The notes below the pieces were generated by a model. It did not search any database. It saw nothing but the letters and a program-made list of their open reading frames with translations, and was not told the origin of the DNA. Below are positions 1 through 8,098 of a DNA stretch of 9,751 bases, one piece after another (the first letter of the stretch is position 1; each line of letters begins with the position of its first letter). The stretch lies in NCBI GenBank assembly GCA_023393095.1, contig JAEWMT010000077.1:1-9751 (forward strand), read 5' to 3'. Position numbers and translations under genes: made by a program. The stretch comes from Bacillota bacterium (GTDB lineage: Bacteria; Bacillota; Clostridia; Lachnospirales; Lachnospiraceae).

Positions 1-1484
1 GTACAAGCGCCTGCAAGATAGCTATTTTTAATCGTCAGGGCGAAGTTATCGCCACTGAAAATGGAGATTATCAGGTTTACTATCCAAAACCGGGTTATGC
101 AGAACAAAATCCGGATGAATGGTGGGAAGCAGTTTACTTGGCAATAAAAGCCGCAATACAAAAAGCTGGTATTGATAGTGAAGAGATTGCAGGAGTTGGG
201 GTTGATGGACAGAGCTGGTCTGCGATAGCAATTGATAAGGCTGGTAAAGTGCTGACAAATACACCGATTTGGATGGATTCCAGAGCGAGTGATATTTGTA
301 ACCGCTTAAATAAGGAAATCGGAGAAGATGCCATATTTAAGGTAGCAGGCAATTCCCTTCAGGCTCCTTATACGACTGCCAAGATAATCTGGTATAAGGA
401 AAATATGCCGGAGATTTATAAAAATATCTATAAAATATTACAGTCAAACAGTTTTATTGTTTATCGTCTCACGGGAGTGCTAAGTCAAGATAAGTCCCAG
501 GGCTATGGGTTGCATTGTTTTGATATGCATACCGGCACCTGGAATGAGGAAATGTGTAAACGTCTTGGAATTCCAATGGATTTTCTTCCCGATATTTACG
601 ACTGTCATCAAGTCGTAGGTTATGTGAATAAAGAAGCGGCGGAGCTTAGCGGTCTGGCTGTTGGAACTCCGGTTGTTGCAGGAGGTTTGGATGCTGCCTG
701 TGGTACACTTGGAGCGGGAGTAATCCACCCCTATGAGACTCAGGAACAGGGCGGACAGGCAGGAGGTATGAGCATCTGCCTAGATAAATATAGTGCAGAT
801 CCCAGACTGATTTTAAGCTTTCATGCTGTCCCGAATCAATGGCTGCTTCAGGGCGGTACCACTGGTGGTGGTGGAGTAATGCGCTGGTTCGAACGAGAAT
901 TTGCTGACTACGAACGAGAAGAAGGAAAACGGACGGGAAGATCATCACTTGAACTTCTTAACGATATTGCCAATAAGGTGAATCCCGGTAGCGATGGTAT
1001 GATATTTCTGCCATATATGGCTGGTGAAAGATCCCCAATATGGGATGTCGATGCAAAGGGAGTTTATTACGGACTAGACTATAGTAAGACAAAGGGACAC
1101 TTTGTAAGAGCCTCTATGGAAGGAGTAGCTTTTTCCCTAAAGCATAATCTAGATATTGCTGAATCTGCAGGAGCAAAGGTTGGAGAACTCAGAGCCATGG
1201 GAGGATCGGCAAATTCCCTATTATGGACACAAATCAAATCAGATATTACTGGCAAACCGATTGCAGTGCCGTCATCCGATACAGCAACAACACTTGGGGC
1301 AGTTATTTTAGCGGGTGTTGGTGTCGGAATGTACCGTGACTTTGAAGAAGCGGTGAAGCTGACCGTCAAAGTGAAAAGGTATCATGAACCTAATATGGAA
1401 CATCATGCAATTTATGAACAAAGTTATAAAACATATTTAACGATATATGAAAATTTAAAAAATACCATGAAGGAGAGATGTTGA
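1..1484 (+). CDS. FGGY-family carbohydrate kinase (xylulokinase-like, substrate uncertain), 5'-partial
   Basis: Cytoplasmic kinase predicted to phosphorylate a sugar or polyol with ATP. The frame is open from base 3 and gives 493 residues before TGA. It begins TSACKIAIFN, which matches the first phosphate-binding strand of FGGY kinases (GxDxGTxxxK), so only about ten residues are missing; later possible starts such as TTG at 138 would cut that strand off. Visible motifs are PIWMDSRA, the GGLDAACGTLGAG segment with the likely catalytic Asp (codon 690-692), GGTTGGGGVMRWF, GERSPIWD, and the C-terminal FGGY signature GGSANSLLWTQIKSDITG near 1200. Length fits XylB-type kinases (about 500 aa). However, the Met-His-Gly motif that contacts D-xylulose in XylB is replaced by GQSWSA (codons from 207), so a xylulokinase label would be unsafe. 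It is the first visible gene of the catabolic operon, with its stop 2 bases before the dehydrogenase start. Family is confident, substrate is not. Confidence 0.93.
   Translation, partial: TSACKIAIFNRQGEVIATENGDYQVYYPKPGYAEQNPDEWWEAVYLAIKAAIQKAGIDSEEIAGVGVDGQSWSAIAIDKAGKVLTNTPIWMDSRASDICNRLNKEIGEDAIFKVAGNSLQAPYTTAKIIWYKENMPEIYKNIYKILQSNSFIVYRLTGVLSQDKSQGYGLHCFDMHTGTWNEEMCKRLGIPMDFLPDIYDCHQVVGYVNKEAAELSGLAVGTPVVAGGLDAACGTLGAGVIHPYETQEQGGQAGGMSICLDKYSADPRLILSFHAVPNQWLLQGGTTGGGGVMRWFEREFADYEREEGKRTGRSSLELLNDIANKVNPGSDGMIFLPYMAGERSPIWDVDAKGVYYGLDYSKTKGHFVRASMEGVAFSLKHNLDIAESAGAKVGELRAMGGSANSLLWTQIKSDITGKPIAVPSSDTATTLGAVILAGVGVGMYRDFEEAVKLTVKVKRYHEPNMEHHAIYEQSYKTYLTIYENLKNTMKERC
1470..1475 (+). promoter_or_regulatory. 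Ribosome binding site of the GatD-like gene, inside the kinase gene
   Basis: AAGGAG lies in the last codons of the kinase. It is 2 bases from ATG 1478 (too close) and 11 from ATG 1487. The second ATG also gives the family-typical MKAAVV start, so 1487 was chosen. The arrangement implies translational coupling to the kinase. Confidence 0.6.
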
Positions 1485-1486
1485 GG

Positions 1487-2536
1487 ATGAAAGCAGCTGT
1501 GGTCTGTGCAAATGAAGATGTACGTTATATAGATTATGAAGAACCGGTAACAAAACCCGGTACAGTGAAAGTAAGAGTAAAAGCTTCCGGAATCTGCGGT
1601 TCTGATATTCCACGTGTATTGCATAATGGTGTACATTTCTATCCAATTGTATTAGGGCATGAATTTTCTGGAGATGTTGTAGAGATTGGTGAAGGGGTTA
1701 CCAAGGTTAAAGTTGGGGATAGAGTTTCCGGAGCGCCTCTGCTTCCCTGTATGACCTGTGATGACTGCCAGAATGGTAACTACTCCTTATGCAAGCATTA
1801 TAGCTTTATTGGTTCTAGAGAGCAGGGCAGCAATGCAGATTATGTGGTAATACCGGAGAAAAATGCAGTTGTTTTTGATAAAAGTGTTTCTTATGAGCAG
1901 GGAGCAATGTTTGAACCTTCCACAGTTGCACTCCATGGATTATTGCAAAATGATTACCAGGGTGGAAAAAATGTTGCAATCTTAGGTGGAGGAACCATCG
2001 GGTTATTCACGATGCAATGGGCAAAAATCTTCGGCTCCAAGAAAGTTGTAGTATTTGATATTAATGATGAAAGACTTGCACTTGCTAAACGCCTCGGTGC
2101 AGATGAAGTAGTAAATACTAAAGAAGAGTGCTTCATGGATAAAGCGATGGAATATAGCGAAGGTAAAGGCTATGACTATGTTTTTGAAACAGCTGGAGCA
2201 GCACCTACTATGTATATGGCGTTTGAATTGGCAGCAAATAAAGCCCATGTATGCTTTATTGGTACTCCTCATGTTACACTGGAGTTCTCACAGAAACTTT
2301 GGGAAAACATGAATCGTAAGGAATTTAAATTAACAGGTTCTTGGATGTCCTACAGTGCTCCGTTCCCAGGAAAAGAGTGGGAATTAACCGCTCACTATTT
2401 TGCAACAGGGCAATTAAAATTCGATCAGGCTTTAATTGCACAGAAGTTCCCTATGAGTAAAGCACAGGAGGCATTCCAGTTATTTAAGGTACCAGGTGCT
2501 GTAAACGGTAAAATCTTGCTGGTAAATGAAGATTAG
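1487..2536 (+). CDS. gatD: Zinc-dependent alditol-phosphate dehydrogenase, GatD-like (galactitol-1-phosphate 5-dehydrogenase family)
   Basis: Medium-chain dehydrogenase of 349 aa, predicted to oxidise an alditol phosphate to a ketose phosphate with NAD+ in the cytoplasm; GatD converts galactitol-1-phosphate to tagatose-6-phosphate. The N-terminal catalytic domain carries the expected zinc ligands C37, H58, E59 and E143 (GICGSD, GHEFSG, FEPSTV). A second, structural zinc site is formed by C88, C91, C94 and C102. The Rossmann domain has the GGGTIG nucleotide-binding loop near residues 163-168. Stretches such as CGSDIPRVLHNG, YPIVLGHEFSG, PLLPC and FIGSR, and GSWMSYSAPFPGKEWE near the C-terminus, resemble E. 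coli GatD as I remember it, so this is more specific than a generic sorbitol dehydrogenase. Start 1487 is preferred over 1478 from ribosome-site spacing. It lies between the kinase (2-base gap) and PfkB (18-base gap). The substrate could be another hexitol or pentitol phosphate. Confidence 0.9.
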   Translation: MKAAVVCANEDVRYIDYEEPVTKPGTVKVRVKASGICGSDIPRVLHNGVHFYPIVLGHEFSGDVVEIGEGVTKVKVGDRVSGAPLLPCMTCDDCQNGNYSLCKHYSFIGSREQGSNADYVVIPEKNAVVFDKSVSYEQGAMFEPSTVALHGLLQNDYQGGKNVAILGGGTIGLFTMQWAKIFGSKKVVVFDINDERLALAKRLGADEVVNTKEECFMDKAMEYSEGKGYDYVFETAGAAPTMYMAFELAANKAHVCFIGTPHVTLEFSQKLWENMNRKEFKLTGSWMSYSAPFPGKEWELTAHYFATGQLKFDQALIAQKFPMSKAQEAFQLFKVPGAVNGKILLVNED

Positions 2537-2554
2537 CAAGGAAAGGAATTAGAT

Positions 2555-3490
2555 ATGATTTTAACGGTAACATTAAATGCAGCGATTGATAAAAGATATG
2601 TTGTGGAGAATTTCAAACCAGGTAATGTAAATAGAGTAAAGGAATGTAGCTATTCTGCTGGCGGTAAGGGCTTGAATGTATCCAGGGTTGCAGTGATTGC
2701 AGGTGAAGAAGTAACGGCAACCGGTTTTGTTGGTGGACATGCAGGAAATTATATTGTAGAAGTGCTGGAAGGTCAGAATATTAATAGTGACTTCGTGCAT
2801 ATCAGCGGAGAAAGCAGATCCTGTATTAACATCTATGATGAAGCAAATCAGACACAGACGGAGTTCTTGGAACCGGGTGTTTTTGTAACGGATGATAATA
2901 AGGAAGAAATGCTGAAGAAGTATATCGATCTGGTGGATGAATGTTCCGTAGTTGCTATCTCGGGAAGTGTACCAAAGGGTGTGGACAGCCAGATATATAA
3001 AGACATGATAAGGATTGCCAAACAGCATAATAAAAAGATTATATTGGATACCAGTGGTACATTACTACAAGAGTCCATTGAAGCAAAGCCTACCATGATC
3101 AAGCCTAATATGGATGAAATCAAAATGCTGACTGGGAAAGAACTAAGTAGCCAGGAAGATATCATTCATGCAGCAGTTAGCCTTCAAAAATCAGGAATAG
3201 AAGTAGTTGTAATATCCTGCGGCTCCGATGGTTCACTAATCGCTTGTAATGAAGGCGTCTACCGAGCTATTGTACCAAAGATTGAAGCTGTTAATACCGT
3301 AGGCTGCGGAGATTCCATGATTGCCGGTTTTGCTGTTGGCTTCTCACGAGGAATGTCTATGGAAGAGACCATCAAGCTTGCCAGTGCAATATCAGCAGCA
3401 AACGCAATGCGTATGGAAACAGGATTTTTTATCAAAAAAGATATGCAGGAATTATTACCTCAGATTAAGGTTGAAAAAGTACTAATATAA
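2555..3490 (+). CDS. PfkB-family hexose-phosphate kinase (1-phosphofructokinase / tagatose-6-phosphate kinase type)
   Basis: 311-aa ribokinase-fold kinase that would add a second phosphate to a ketohexose phosphate, giving a 1,6-bisphosphate for aldolase cleavage. The length and the MILTVTLNAAIDK start are typical of FruK/LacC. PfkB signature 1 is at about residues 35-61 (AGGKGLNVSRV, then GFVGG). The middle contains SGSVPKG and IKPNMDE, both typical of the FruK/LacC group. Signature 2 reads NTVGCGDSMIAG with the catalytic base D253; a Cys occupies the usual Ala/Ser position of GAGD/GSGD. AAGGAAAGGA at 2539-2548 is a good ribosome site. Next to a GatD-like dehydrogenase, tagatose-6-phosphate kinase is the most coherent role, but FruK and LacC cannot be separated by eye, and these enzymes are often promiscuous. 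The gap to the next gene is 57 bases with no clear promoter. Confidence 0.9.
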   Translation: MILTVTLNAAIDKRYVVENFKPGNVNRVKECSYSAGGKGLNVSRVAVIAGEEVTATGFVGGHAGNYIVEVLEGQNINSDFVHISGESRSCINIYDEANQTQTEFLEPGVFVTDDNKEEMLKKYIDLVDECSVVAISGSVPKGVDSQIYKDMIRIAKQHNKKIILDTSGTLLQESIEAKPTMIKPNMDEIKMLTGKELSSQEDIIHAAVSLQKSGIEVVVISCGSDGSLIACNEGVYRAIVPKIEAVNTVGCGDSMIAGFAVGFSRGMSMEETIKLASAISAANAMRMETGFFIKKDMQELLPQIKVEKVLI

Positions 3491-3533
3491 ATATAACAAT
3501 TCAGCTATTACTAAAATTTGAATAAAAAAAGAA

Positions 3534-3540
3534 AAGGAGA
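3534..3540 (+). promoter_or_regulatory. Ribosome binding site of the aldo/keto reductase
   Basis: AAGGAGA is 7 bases upstream of ATG 3548 and fixes that start. An in-frame TTG at 3518 would add a lysine-rich leader encoded by the ribosome-site region itself and is rejected. Confidence 0.75.
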
Positions 3541-3547
3541 GTTTATT

Positions 3548-4561
3548 ATGGCAACATTTATTGATCCAAAAACAGTACCCCAGAGAAAATTATACACAGG
3601 CGAATACATGCCTGCAATAGGAATGGGAACCTTTGGTTCCGACCGTTTCACACCAGAGCAGGTTTCTGCTGCAGTTGGTGGAGCAATTGAAGTAGGTTAT
3701 CGTTTATTTGACTGTGCAGCAGTCTATGGAAATGAAGATCTGATTGGTGAAGTATTCCAGTCGGCATTTAACAAGGGTACAGTAACAAGAGAAGAATTAT
3801 TCATCACAACAAAGGTATGGAACGATATGCATGGAAAGGGAGATGTCCTGCTATCCTGTGCGAAAAGTTTAAGAGACTTAAAATTAGATTATATGGATCT
3901 CTTCTTTGTGCATTGGCCATTCCCGAATTATCATGCACCGGGTTGCGACGCAGATTCCCGTAATCCAGATTCAAAACCATTCAGTGTAGATGAATTTATG
4001 AGCACATGGAGACAATGTGAGAAATTAGTTGATATGGGACTTGTGAGATATATTGGTATGTCTAATATGACTATTCCGAAATTGGAGGCAGTTCTTCCTC
4101 TTTGCAGAATTAAACCAGTGGCAATTGAGATGGAATTACATCCATGCTTCCAGCAGCAGGAATTATTTGATTATTGTATTGCACATGAGATACAGCCGAT
4201 TGGTTTTTGCCCCATCGGTTCCCCTACCAGACCGGATCGTGATAAAACAGAGGATGATATTGCTGATATTCAGGTGCCCGAGCTGGTTGAGATTGCAAAG
4301 GCGCATAATGTACACCCTGCAGTTATCTGCTTAAAATGGGCAGTACAAAGAGGACAGACTCCAATTCCGTTTTCCATTCATGAGATGGAATATGTAAGTA
4401 ATTTAAAATGTACTACAGAGGATCCGTTAACCGATGAAGAAATGGCTATTTTAAAAACGATTGATAAAAACAACCGATTAATTAAAGGGCAGGTTTTCTT
4501 ATGGGAAGGTGCGAAAGGTTGGGAAGATCTTTGGGATTTAGATGGAACAATAACCAAATAA
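3548..4561 (+). CDS. Aldo/keto reductase (aldose/polyol reductase-like)
   Basis: 337-aa cytoplasmic NAD(P)H-dependent oxidoreductase of the aldo/keto reductase superfamily. The TIM-barrel entry is clear (GMGTFGSDRF) and the full catalytic tetrad is visible: D55 and Y60 (DCAAVYGNE), K89 (ITTKVW) and H122 (FFVHWP). Further conserved segments are YIGMSNM near residue 160, the E/H-containing strand IEMELHP, and the cofactor-binding end (AVQRGQTPIPFS). About 30 C-terminal residues rich in Trp (VFLWEGAKGWEDLWDLDG) follow the usual barrel end. The superfamily reduces aldoses to alditols, among many other carbonyls; in this operon, interconversion of an aldose or ketose with the polyol used by the GatD-like enzyme is plausible but inferred. 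It is the last gene of the catabolic operon, followed by a 14-bp hairpin. Confidence 0.9.
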   Translation: MATFIDPKTVPQRKLYTGEYMPAIGMGTFGSDRFTPEQVSAAVGGAIEVGYRLFDCAAVYGNEDLIGEVFQSAFNKGTVTREELFITTKVWNDMHGKGDVLLSCAKSLRDLKLDYMDLFFVHWPFPNYHAPGCDADSRNPDSKPFSVDEFMSTWRQCEKLVDMGLVRYIGMSNMTIPKLEAVLPLCRIKPVAIEMELHPCFQQQELFDYCIAHEIQPIGFCPIGSPTRPDRDKTEDDIADIQVPELVEIAKAHNVHPAVICLKWAVQRGQTPIPFSIHEMEYVSNLKCTTEDPLTDEEMAILKTIDKNNRLIKGQVFLWEGAKGWEDLWDLDGTITK

Positions 4562-4591
4562 ATCATGTAACCATGTTATAGACAAAATTAT

Positions 4592-4627
4592 TAGGGTACT
4601 ATATTATTATAATATAGTACCCTATTT
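4592..4627 (+). terminator. Perfect 14-bp inverted repeat, probable terminator of the catabolic operon
   Basis: TAGGGTACTATATT (4592-4605) is exactly complementary to the arm at 4611-4624, with a 5-base loop. It sits 30 bases after the reductase stop and 28 before the response-regulator start. The 3' tail is only TTT followed by AG, so termination may be partial. TATAAT at 4607-4612 spans the loop and could act as a -10 box for the signalling operon, but I see no matching -35 at normal spacing. Confidence 0.55.
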
Positions 4628-4639
4628 AGTAAAAATTTT

Positions 4640-4647
4640 GGGGGGTG
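4640..4647 (+). promoter_or_regulatory. G-rich ribosome binding site of the response regulator
   Basis: GGGGGGTG ends 5 bases before ATG 4653. An in-frame TTG at 4638 overlaps this run and would have no ribosome site of its own, so 4653, which gives MYRVLIVDDE, is the start. Confidence 0.75.
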
Positions 4648-4652
4648 TTAGT

Positions 4653-6284
4653 ATGTATCGAGTATTAATCGTTGATGATGAGGTGCTTGTACGAGAAGCT
4701 ATTAGCGAAAATATAAAATGGGGCGAGCTTGGATATGAACTTGCTGGCAGCTGTCAGAATGGAAAAGAAGCGATCGAGTTTCTGGAGAAAAATTCGATTG
4801 ATGTTGTTCTGACAGATATTTGTATGCCATTTGTAGATGGTATGGAATTAAGTAAATTCATCTATAACAATTTTAAGAATATAAATATTATTATTTTTAG
4901 TGGATTTAATGATTTTGAATATGCGAAACAAGCAATTAAGTATAATGTAAAAGAATATCTTCTCAAACCGGTTACTGCTTTTGAGTTATCTGAGATATTA
5001 ACAAATCTAAAGGGGAAAATGGATCAGGAAAAAGAGGAAGCAGAGAAATTCGGTAAGCTAAATGAAACCTATCATAAGAATAAGCTTCTAATTAAATCTA
5101 AAGTATTGAATGATCTAATTAAGGGAAGTAAGACAGAAGAAGAGAATAACAAAGATCTCCAAGAAATTAATATAAAATTAGATGCTTCTAATTATAGGGT
5201 AGCGATCGTGGAGATTGATTTTAATGAGGAAATTTCTAATTCTGAAGAATATATGAAGCAGCAGAGCTCGTTAATGACGTTTGCCGTTTACAATATCTGT
5301 GATGAGATATTAGAACATTATCAAGCGGGGATAGCAAGTCTGGGTAATGATAACAGAGTACTTCTTTTATTTATGAAAAGTAAATCGATGATTTTTGAAA
5401 CGGAAGTAAGAAATATTTGTTCAGAAATAAGCAGCAAGATAATGCAATTTATGAAATTCGGAGTTGCGATTGGTATTGGAAGAAATGTAAGAAATTCGAA
5501 GGATATTCACAGATCCTATGAAGAAGCTGAAAATTCAATGAAATATCAGTATCTGTTTGGAGAAAACAGTATCATTGATATGGAAGATGTAGTTCAACGC
5601 CAAAATCATTTGCAGGAATCAAGTGGAGGCATTCATTTAGAAGGTAATATAGATTCTCTGATATTAGCAATCAAATTAAATGAGAAATCTAATATTGATG
5701 ATGTGCTACAGGATATTGAAGCTGTTCTAAAAACGTTGTTGACAGATAAGAATAGAAGTCATTTATATCTGCAGCAGATAATTATTGCCATAAATAATAT
5801 ATTAAAGGTCTCTGTATTGGAAGGAAGCAATATTTATACGCTAAGAAATCAATTACTTACAGAAATCGCTAATTCGAAAACGTTAGGTAAAACAATGGAG
5901 TTACTTAAAAAATATTGTTATCAGGTAACAGACGAGCTTGAAATACAGAAGAACATAGGCGGCAAAAAACAAGCTTTATTAGCGATGGATTATATTGAAA
6001 AGAATTATGCTGATACTGAGTTGAATCTTAATTCGGTTTGTTCATACCTTAGTATAAGTGCAAGTAGATTCAGTACCATTTTTAAAAATGTAACCGGTGA
6101 AACCTTTATGGAAGTGCTTACCCGAATTAGGATGCAGAAGGCGAAAGAGTTATTAGAAAGCACTGATTTAAAGAACTATGAAATTGCAGAAAAAGTAGGA
6201 TTTAGTGATCCCCATTATTTTAGTATTGCATTCAAAAAGATGACTGGAAAGACTCCATCTGAATATGCCAAGGAGAAGAGGTAA
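4653..6284 (+). CDS. AraC-family response regulator (YesN-like)
   Basis: 543-aa cytoplasmic DNA-binding response regulator. Residues 1 to about 120 form a receiver domain: acidic pair D8/D9 (VLIVDDE), phosphoacceptor D55 (VLTDICMP), S83 (IIFSGF) and K105 (LLKPV) are all in place. Residues about 125-430 are a long linker region typical of YesN-type regulators, with no catalytic motif that I recognise. The C-terminal 100 residues hold two helix-turn-helix motifs of the AraC/XylS type, ending in the family signature (KAKELLES, IAEKVGFSDPHYFSIAFKK, GKTPSEY). It is followed after 5 bases by its presumed partner kinase. By analogy with YesM/YesN and LytS/YesN sugar systems it should activate nearby transport or catabolic genes when phosphorylated; the ABC transporter promoter region around 9238-9283 is the obvious candidate target. 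Confidence 0.95.
   Translation: MYRVLIVDDEVLVREAISENIKWGELGYELAGSCQNGKEAIEFLEKNSIDVVLTDICMPFVDGMELSKFIYNNFKNINIIIFSGFNDFEYAKQAIKYNVKEYLLKPVTAFELSEILTNLKGKMDQEKEEAEKFGKLNETYHKNKLLIKSKVLNDLIKGSKTEEENNKDLQEINIKLDASNYRVAIVEIDFNEEISNSEEYMKQQSSLMTFAVYNICDEILEHYQAGIASLGNDNRVLLLFMKSKSMIFETEVRNICSEISSKIMQFMKFGVAIGIGRNVRNSKDIHRSYEEAENSMKYQYLFGENSIIDMEDVVQRQNHLQESSGGIHLEGNIDSLILAIKLNEKSNIDDVLQDIEAVLKTLLTDKNRSHLYLQQIIIAINNILKVSVLEGSNIYTLRNQLLTEIANSKTLGKTMELLKKYCYQVTDELEIQKNIGGKKQALLAMDYIEKNYADTELNLNSVCSYLSISASRFSTIFKNVTGETFMEVLTRIRMQKAKELLESTDLKNYEIAEKVGFSDPHYFSIAFKKMTGKTPSEYAKEKR
6271..6282 (+). promoter_or_regulatory. Ribosome binding site supporting a TTG start
   Basis: AGGAGAAGAGGT overlaps the end of the response-regulator gene. 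Its GAGGT part ends 7 bases before TTG 6290. No ATG occurs between here and the first membrane segment, so a TTG start is the best reading of the kinase gene. Confidence 0.7.
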
Positions 6285-6289
6285 CCATT

Positions 6290-8098
6290 TTGAATAAAAA
6301 AAGAAGGCGGAATGTAGTTTTACATCATTTTAAAAGCATTCGGCTAACAATATTGTTTTTCTTTTCGGTATTAATTGTTTTCTCATTGCTGATCTTTTTG
6401 TTTATTTCTTTAAATTATACGGAAGATACAGTTTTGGATAACTCGATAGATAATACCACTCAGCTAATAAAGCAGGTGAATGCGGATATTGATTCTTATA
6501 TTAATTATATGGAGAATATATCAACCTTGGTAACTAAAAATGAAGATGTTAAGGAATATTTATTTAATGATGCTCTGACCAATGCCCAAAAATCTTCCTT
6601 ATATAAAGCTATTTTAGATAAATTCAAAACGATTATGGAAGCAAGGCAGGATATATGCAATATTGCCGTAATTTCTGGTAACGGTAAATATATTATAAAT
6701 AACGGGAAAGATAGCATTAATAAAAATGTTTCTCTATTTGATTTAAATTGGTATCGCTATGCTTTCCTAAATCCGAATCATATTGCATTATCTTCATCAC
6801 ATGTGCAGAATGTGATCAAAAATCAATATAAATGGGTTGTAACATTGAGTAAAAGTATTAATACAAACTATATGCAGCCTTCCGGCATATTTTTCATTGA
6901 TTTAAATTACAACGTTATTAATGATTTATGTGAAAATAATAGTCTCGGCGAAAAGGGATATGTTTTTATTCTGGATCGTGATGGCAATATCATATATCAT
7001 CCCCAACAGCAATTGCTTTACAGCGGACTTAAGACAGAACGGATTGAGGAAGTTCTGAATAATAAGAAGAACTATTTTGTTACAAACGAGGGTGACGAAA
7101 GTAAACTGTATACCATTTCAACCTCAAAAAAGACGGGATGGACCATTGTTGGTGTTGTTTATGAATCAGAACTGATGAAGAACAAAACACAAACTCAAAT
7201 AATATATCTTTTGGTAACTGCAATATTACTGTTAGCAGCAGTGCTGGCTTCTGCATTCATTTCGGCCAGAATTACTGAACCGATCAAGAAACTGAAGAAT
7301 TCAATGAAAGAGGTTGAAAAGGGGCATTTTGATCTTGCTAATATTGAAGTTAGATCGAAAAACGAAATAGGAAGTCTTAGTAAGTCATTTAATATTATGA
7401 TTGCAGAAATCCAAAAATTAATGGAAGAAAATATTTTTGAGCAAAAGCAAAAGAGAAAAAATGAATTAAAGGCATTACAGGCTCAAATTAATCCACATTT
7501 TCTCTATAATACACTGGATTCAATTATATGGATGGCTGAAGGAAATAAGACCGGAGAGGTGGTGCTTATGACCTCATCCCTCGCAAAATTATTACGCCAA
7601 AGTATTAGCAATGAGAACGAGGTATTCACAATTGAGCAGGAAGTTGCCTATATAAAGAGTTACTTAACGATACAAAAGATGAGATATAAGGATAAATTGG
7701 AATACGAAATTGATGTAGACAAGAACATATATCAATATGAGATTGTAAAACTGATTCTTCAGCCCATTGTTGAAAATGCAATTTATCATGGCATTAAATT
7801 TAAGGATACAATGTGCCTTCTTCGAGTTTGTGGTTATGCTGAGGGTGATGATATTATAATTAAAATTAGTGATAATGGGGTAGGAATGACAGAAGAAGCA
7901 CTGTCTCATATATTTGATGAACGTAAAATCAGCTTTAAATCAAATGGAGTCGGTGTTTATAATGTGCAGATGAGGCTTCAACTTTATTATGGAAAGAATT
8001 ATGGTATTTCTTATGAAAGTGTTCCTGGAGAAGGTACAACAGCCACAATAACAATTCCCAAAAAGAAGATACAGGGAGGATATGATGAAAAAGAATAA
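6290..8098 (+). CDS. Membrane sensor histidine kinase (Cache-HAMP-His_kinase, YesM/LytS type)
   Basis: 602-aa inner-membrane sensor kinase, presumed partner of the upstream regulator. Order of parts: a basic N-terminus; transmembrane segment 1 (about 19-41); a large extracytoplasmic region (about 42-300) that looks like a double Cache domain, with the typical proximal lobe GYVFILDRDGNIIYHP and later GWTIVGVVYESEL; transmembrane segment 2 (about 303-326); a HAMP linker (SARITEPIKKLKN and on); then a His_kinase domain with H403 in ALQAQINPHFLYNTL. The ATPase domain has its N box at N496 (QPIVENAIYHG), then SDNGVGM and SNGVGVYNVQMRL, and ends GTTATITIP. The start codon is TTG with a good ribosome site. 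The last codons overlap the sugar-binding protein gene by 14 bases. The outer domain may bind a ligand itself or receive a signal from the tethered binding protein encoded next. Confidence 0.95.
   Translation: MNKKRRRNVVLHHFKSIRLTILFFFSVLIVFSLLIFLFISLNYTEDTVLDNSIDNTTQLIKQVNADIDSYINYMENISTLVTKNEDVKEYLFNDALTNAQKSSLYKAILDKFKTIMEARQDICNIAVISGNGKYIINNGKDSINKNVSLFDLNWYRYAFLNPNHIALSSSHVQNVIKNQYKWVVTLSKSINTNYMQPSGIFFIDLNYNVINDLCENNSLGEKGYVFILDRDGNIIYHPQQQLLYSGLKTERIEEVLNNKKNYFVTNEGDESKLYTISTSKKTGWTIVGVVYESELMKNKTQTQIIYLLVTAILLLAAVLASAFISARITEPIKKLKNSMKEVEKGHFDLANIEVRSKNEIGSLSKSFNIMIAEIQKLMEENIFEQKQKRKNELKALQAQINPHFLYNTLDSIIWMAEGNKTGEVVLMTSSLAKLLRQSISNENEVFTIEQEVAYIKSYLTIQKMRYKDKLEYEIDVDKNIYQYEIVKLILQPIVENAIYHGIKFKDTMCLLRVCGYAEGDDIIIKISDNGVGMTEEALSHIFDERKISFKSNGVGVYNVQMRLQLYYGKNYGISYESVPGEGTTATITIPKKKIQGGYDEKE
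8074..8080 (+). promoter_or_regulatory. Ribosome binding site of the binding protein, inside the kinase gene
   Basis: GGGAGGA leaves 1 base to ATG 8082 but 4 bases to ATG 8085. The second of the two adjacent ATGs is therefore the better start. The overlap with the kinase stop at 8098 suggests translational coupling and matched protein levels. Confidence 0.65.

Noticed and set aside
646..948. Open frame of 100 codons on the minus strand
   Set aside because: It lies wholly inside the FGGY kinase, has no ribosome site or recognisable domain, and its composition is that of a shadow frame.
1478..1480. ATG 1478 as the start of the GatD-like gene
   Set aside because: The AAGGAG site is only 2 bases away; ATG 1487 has workable spacing and gives the usual N-terminus.
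2573..3028. Open frame of 151 codons on the minus strand
   Set aside because: It is antisense to the PfkB gene, whose motifs are intact throughout; the product resembles no family I know.
3491..3547. Separate promoter for the aldo/keto reductase
   Set aside because: The 57-base gap is AT-rich but has no paired -35/-10 boxes; cotranscription from upstream is simpler.
4125..4334. Short + strand open frame inside the aldo/keto reductase
   Set aside because: An out-of-frame shadow of a clearly coding gene with no ribosome site.
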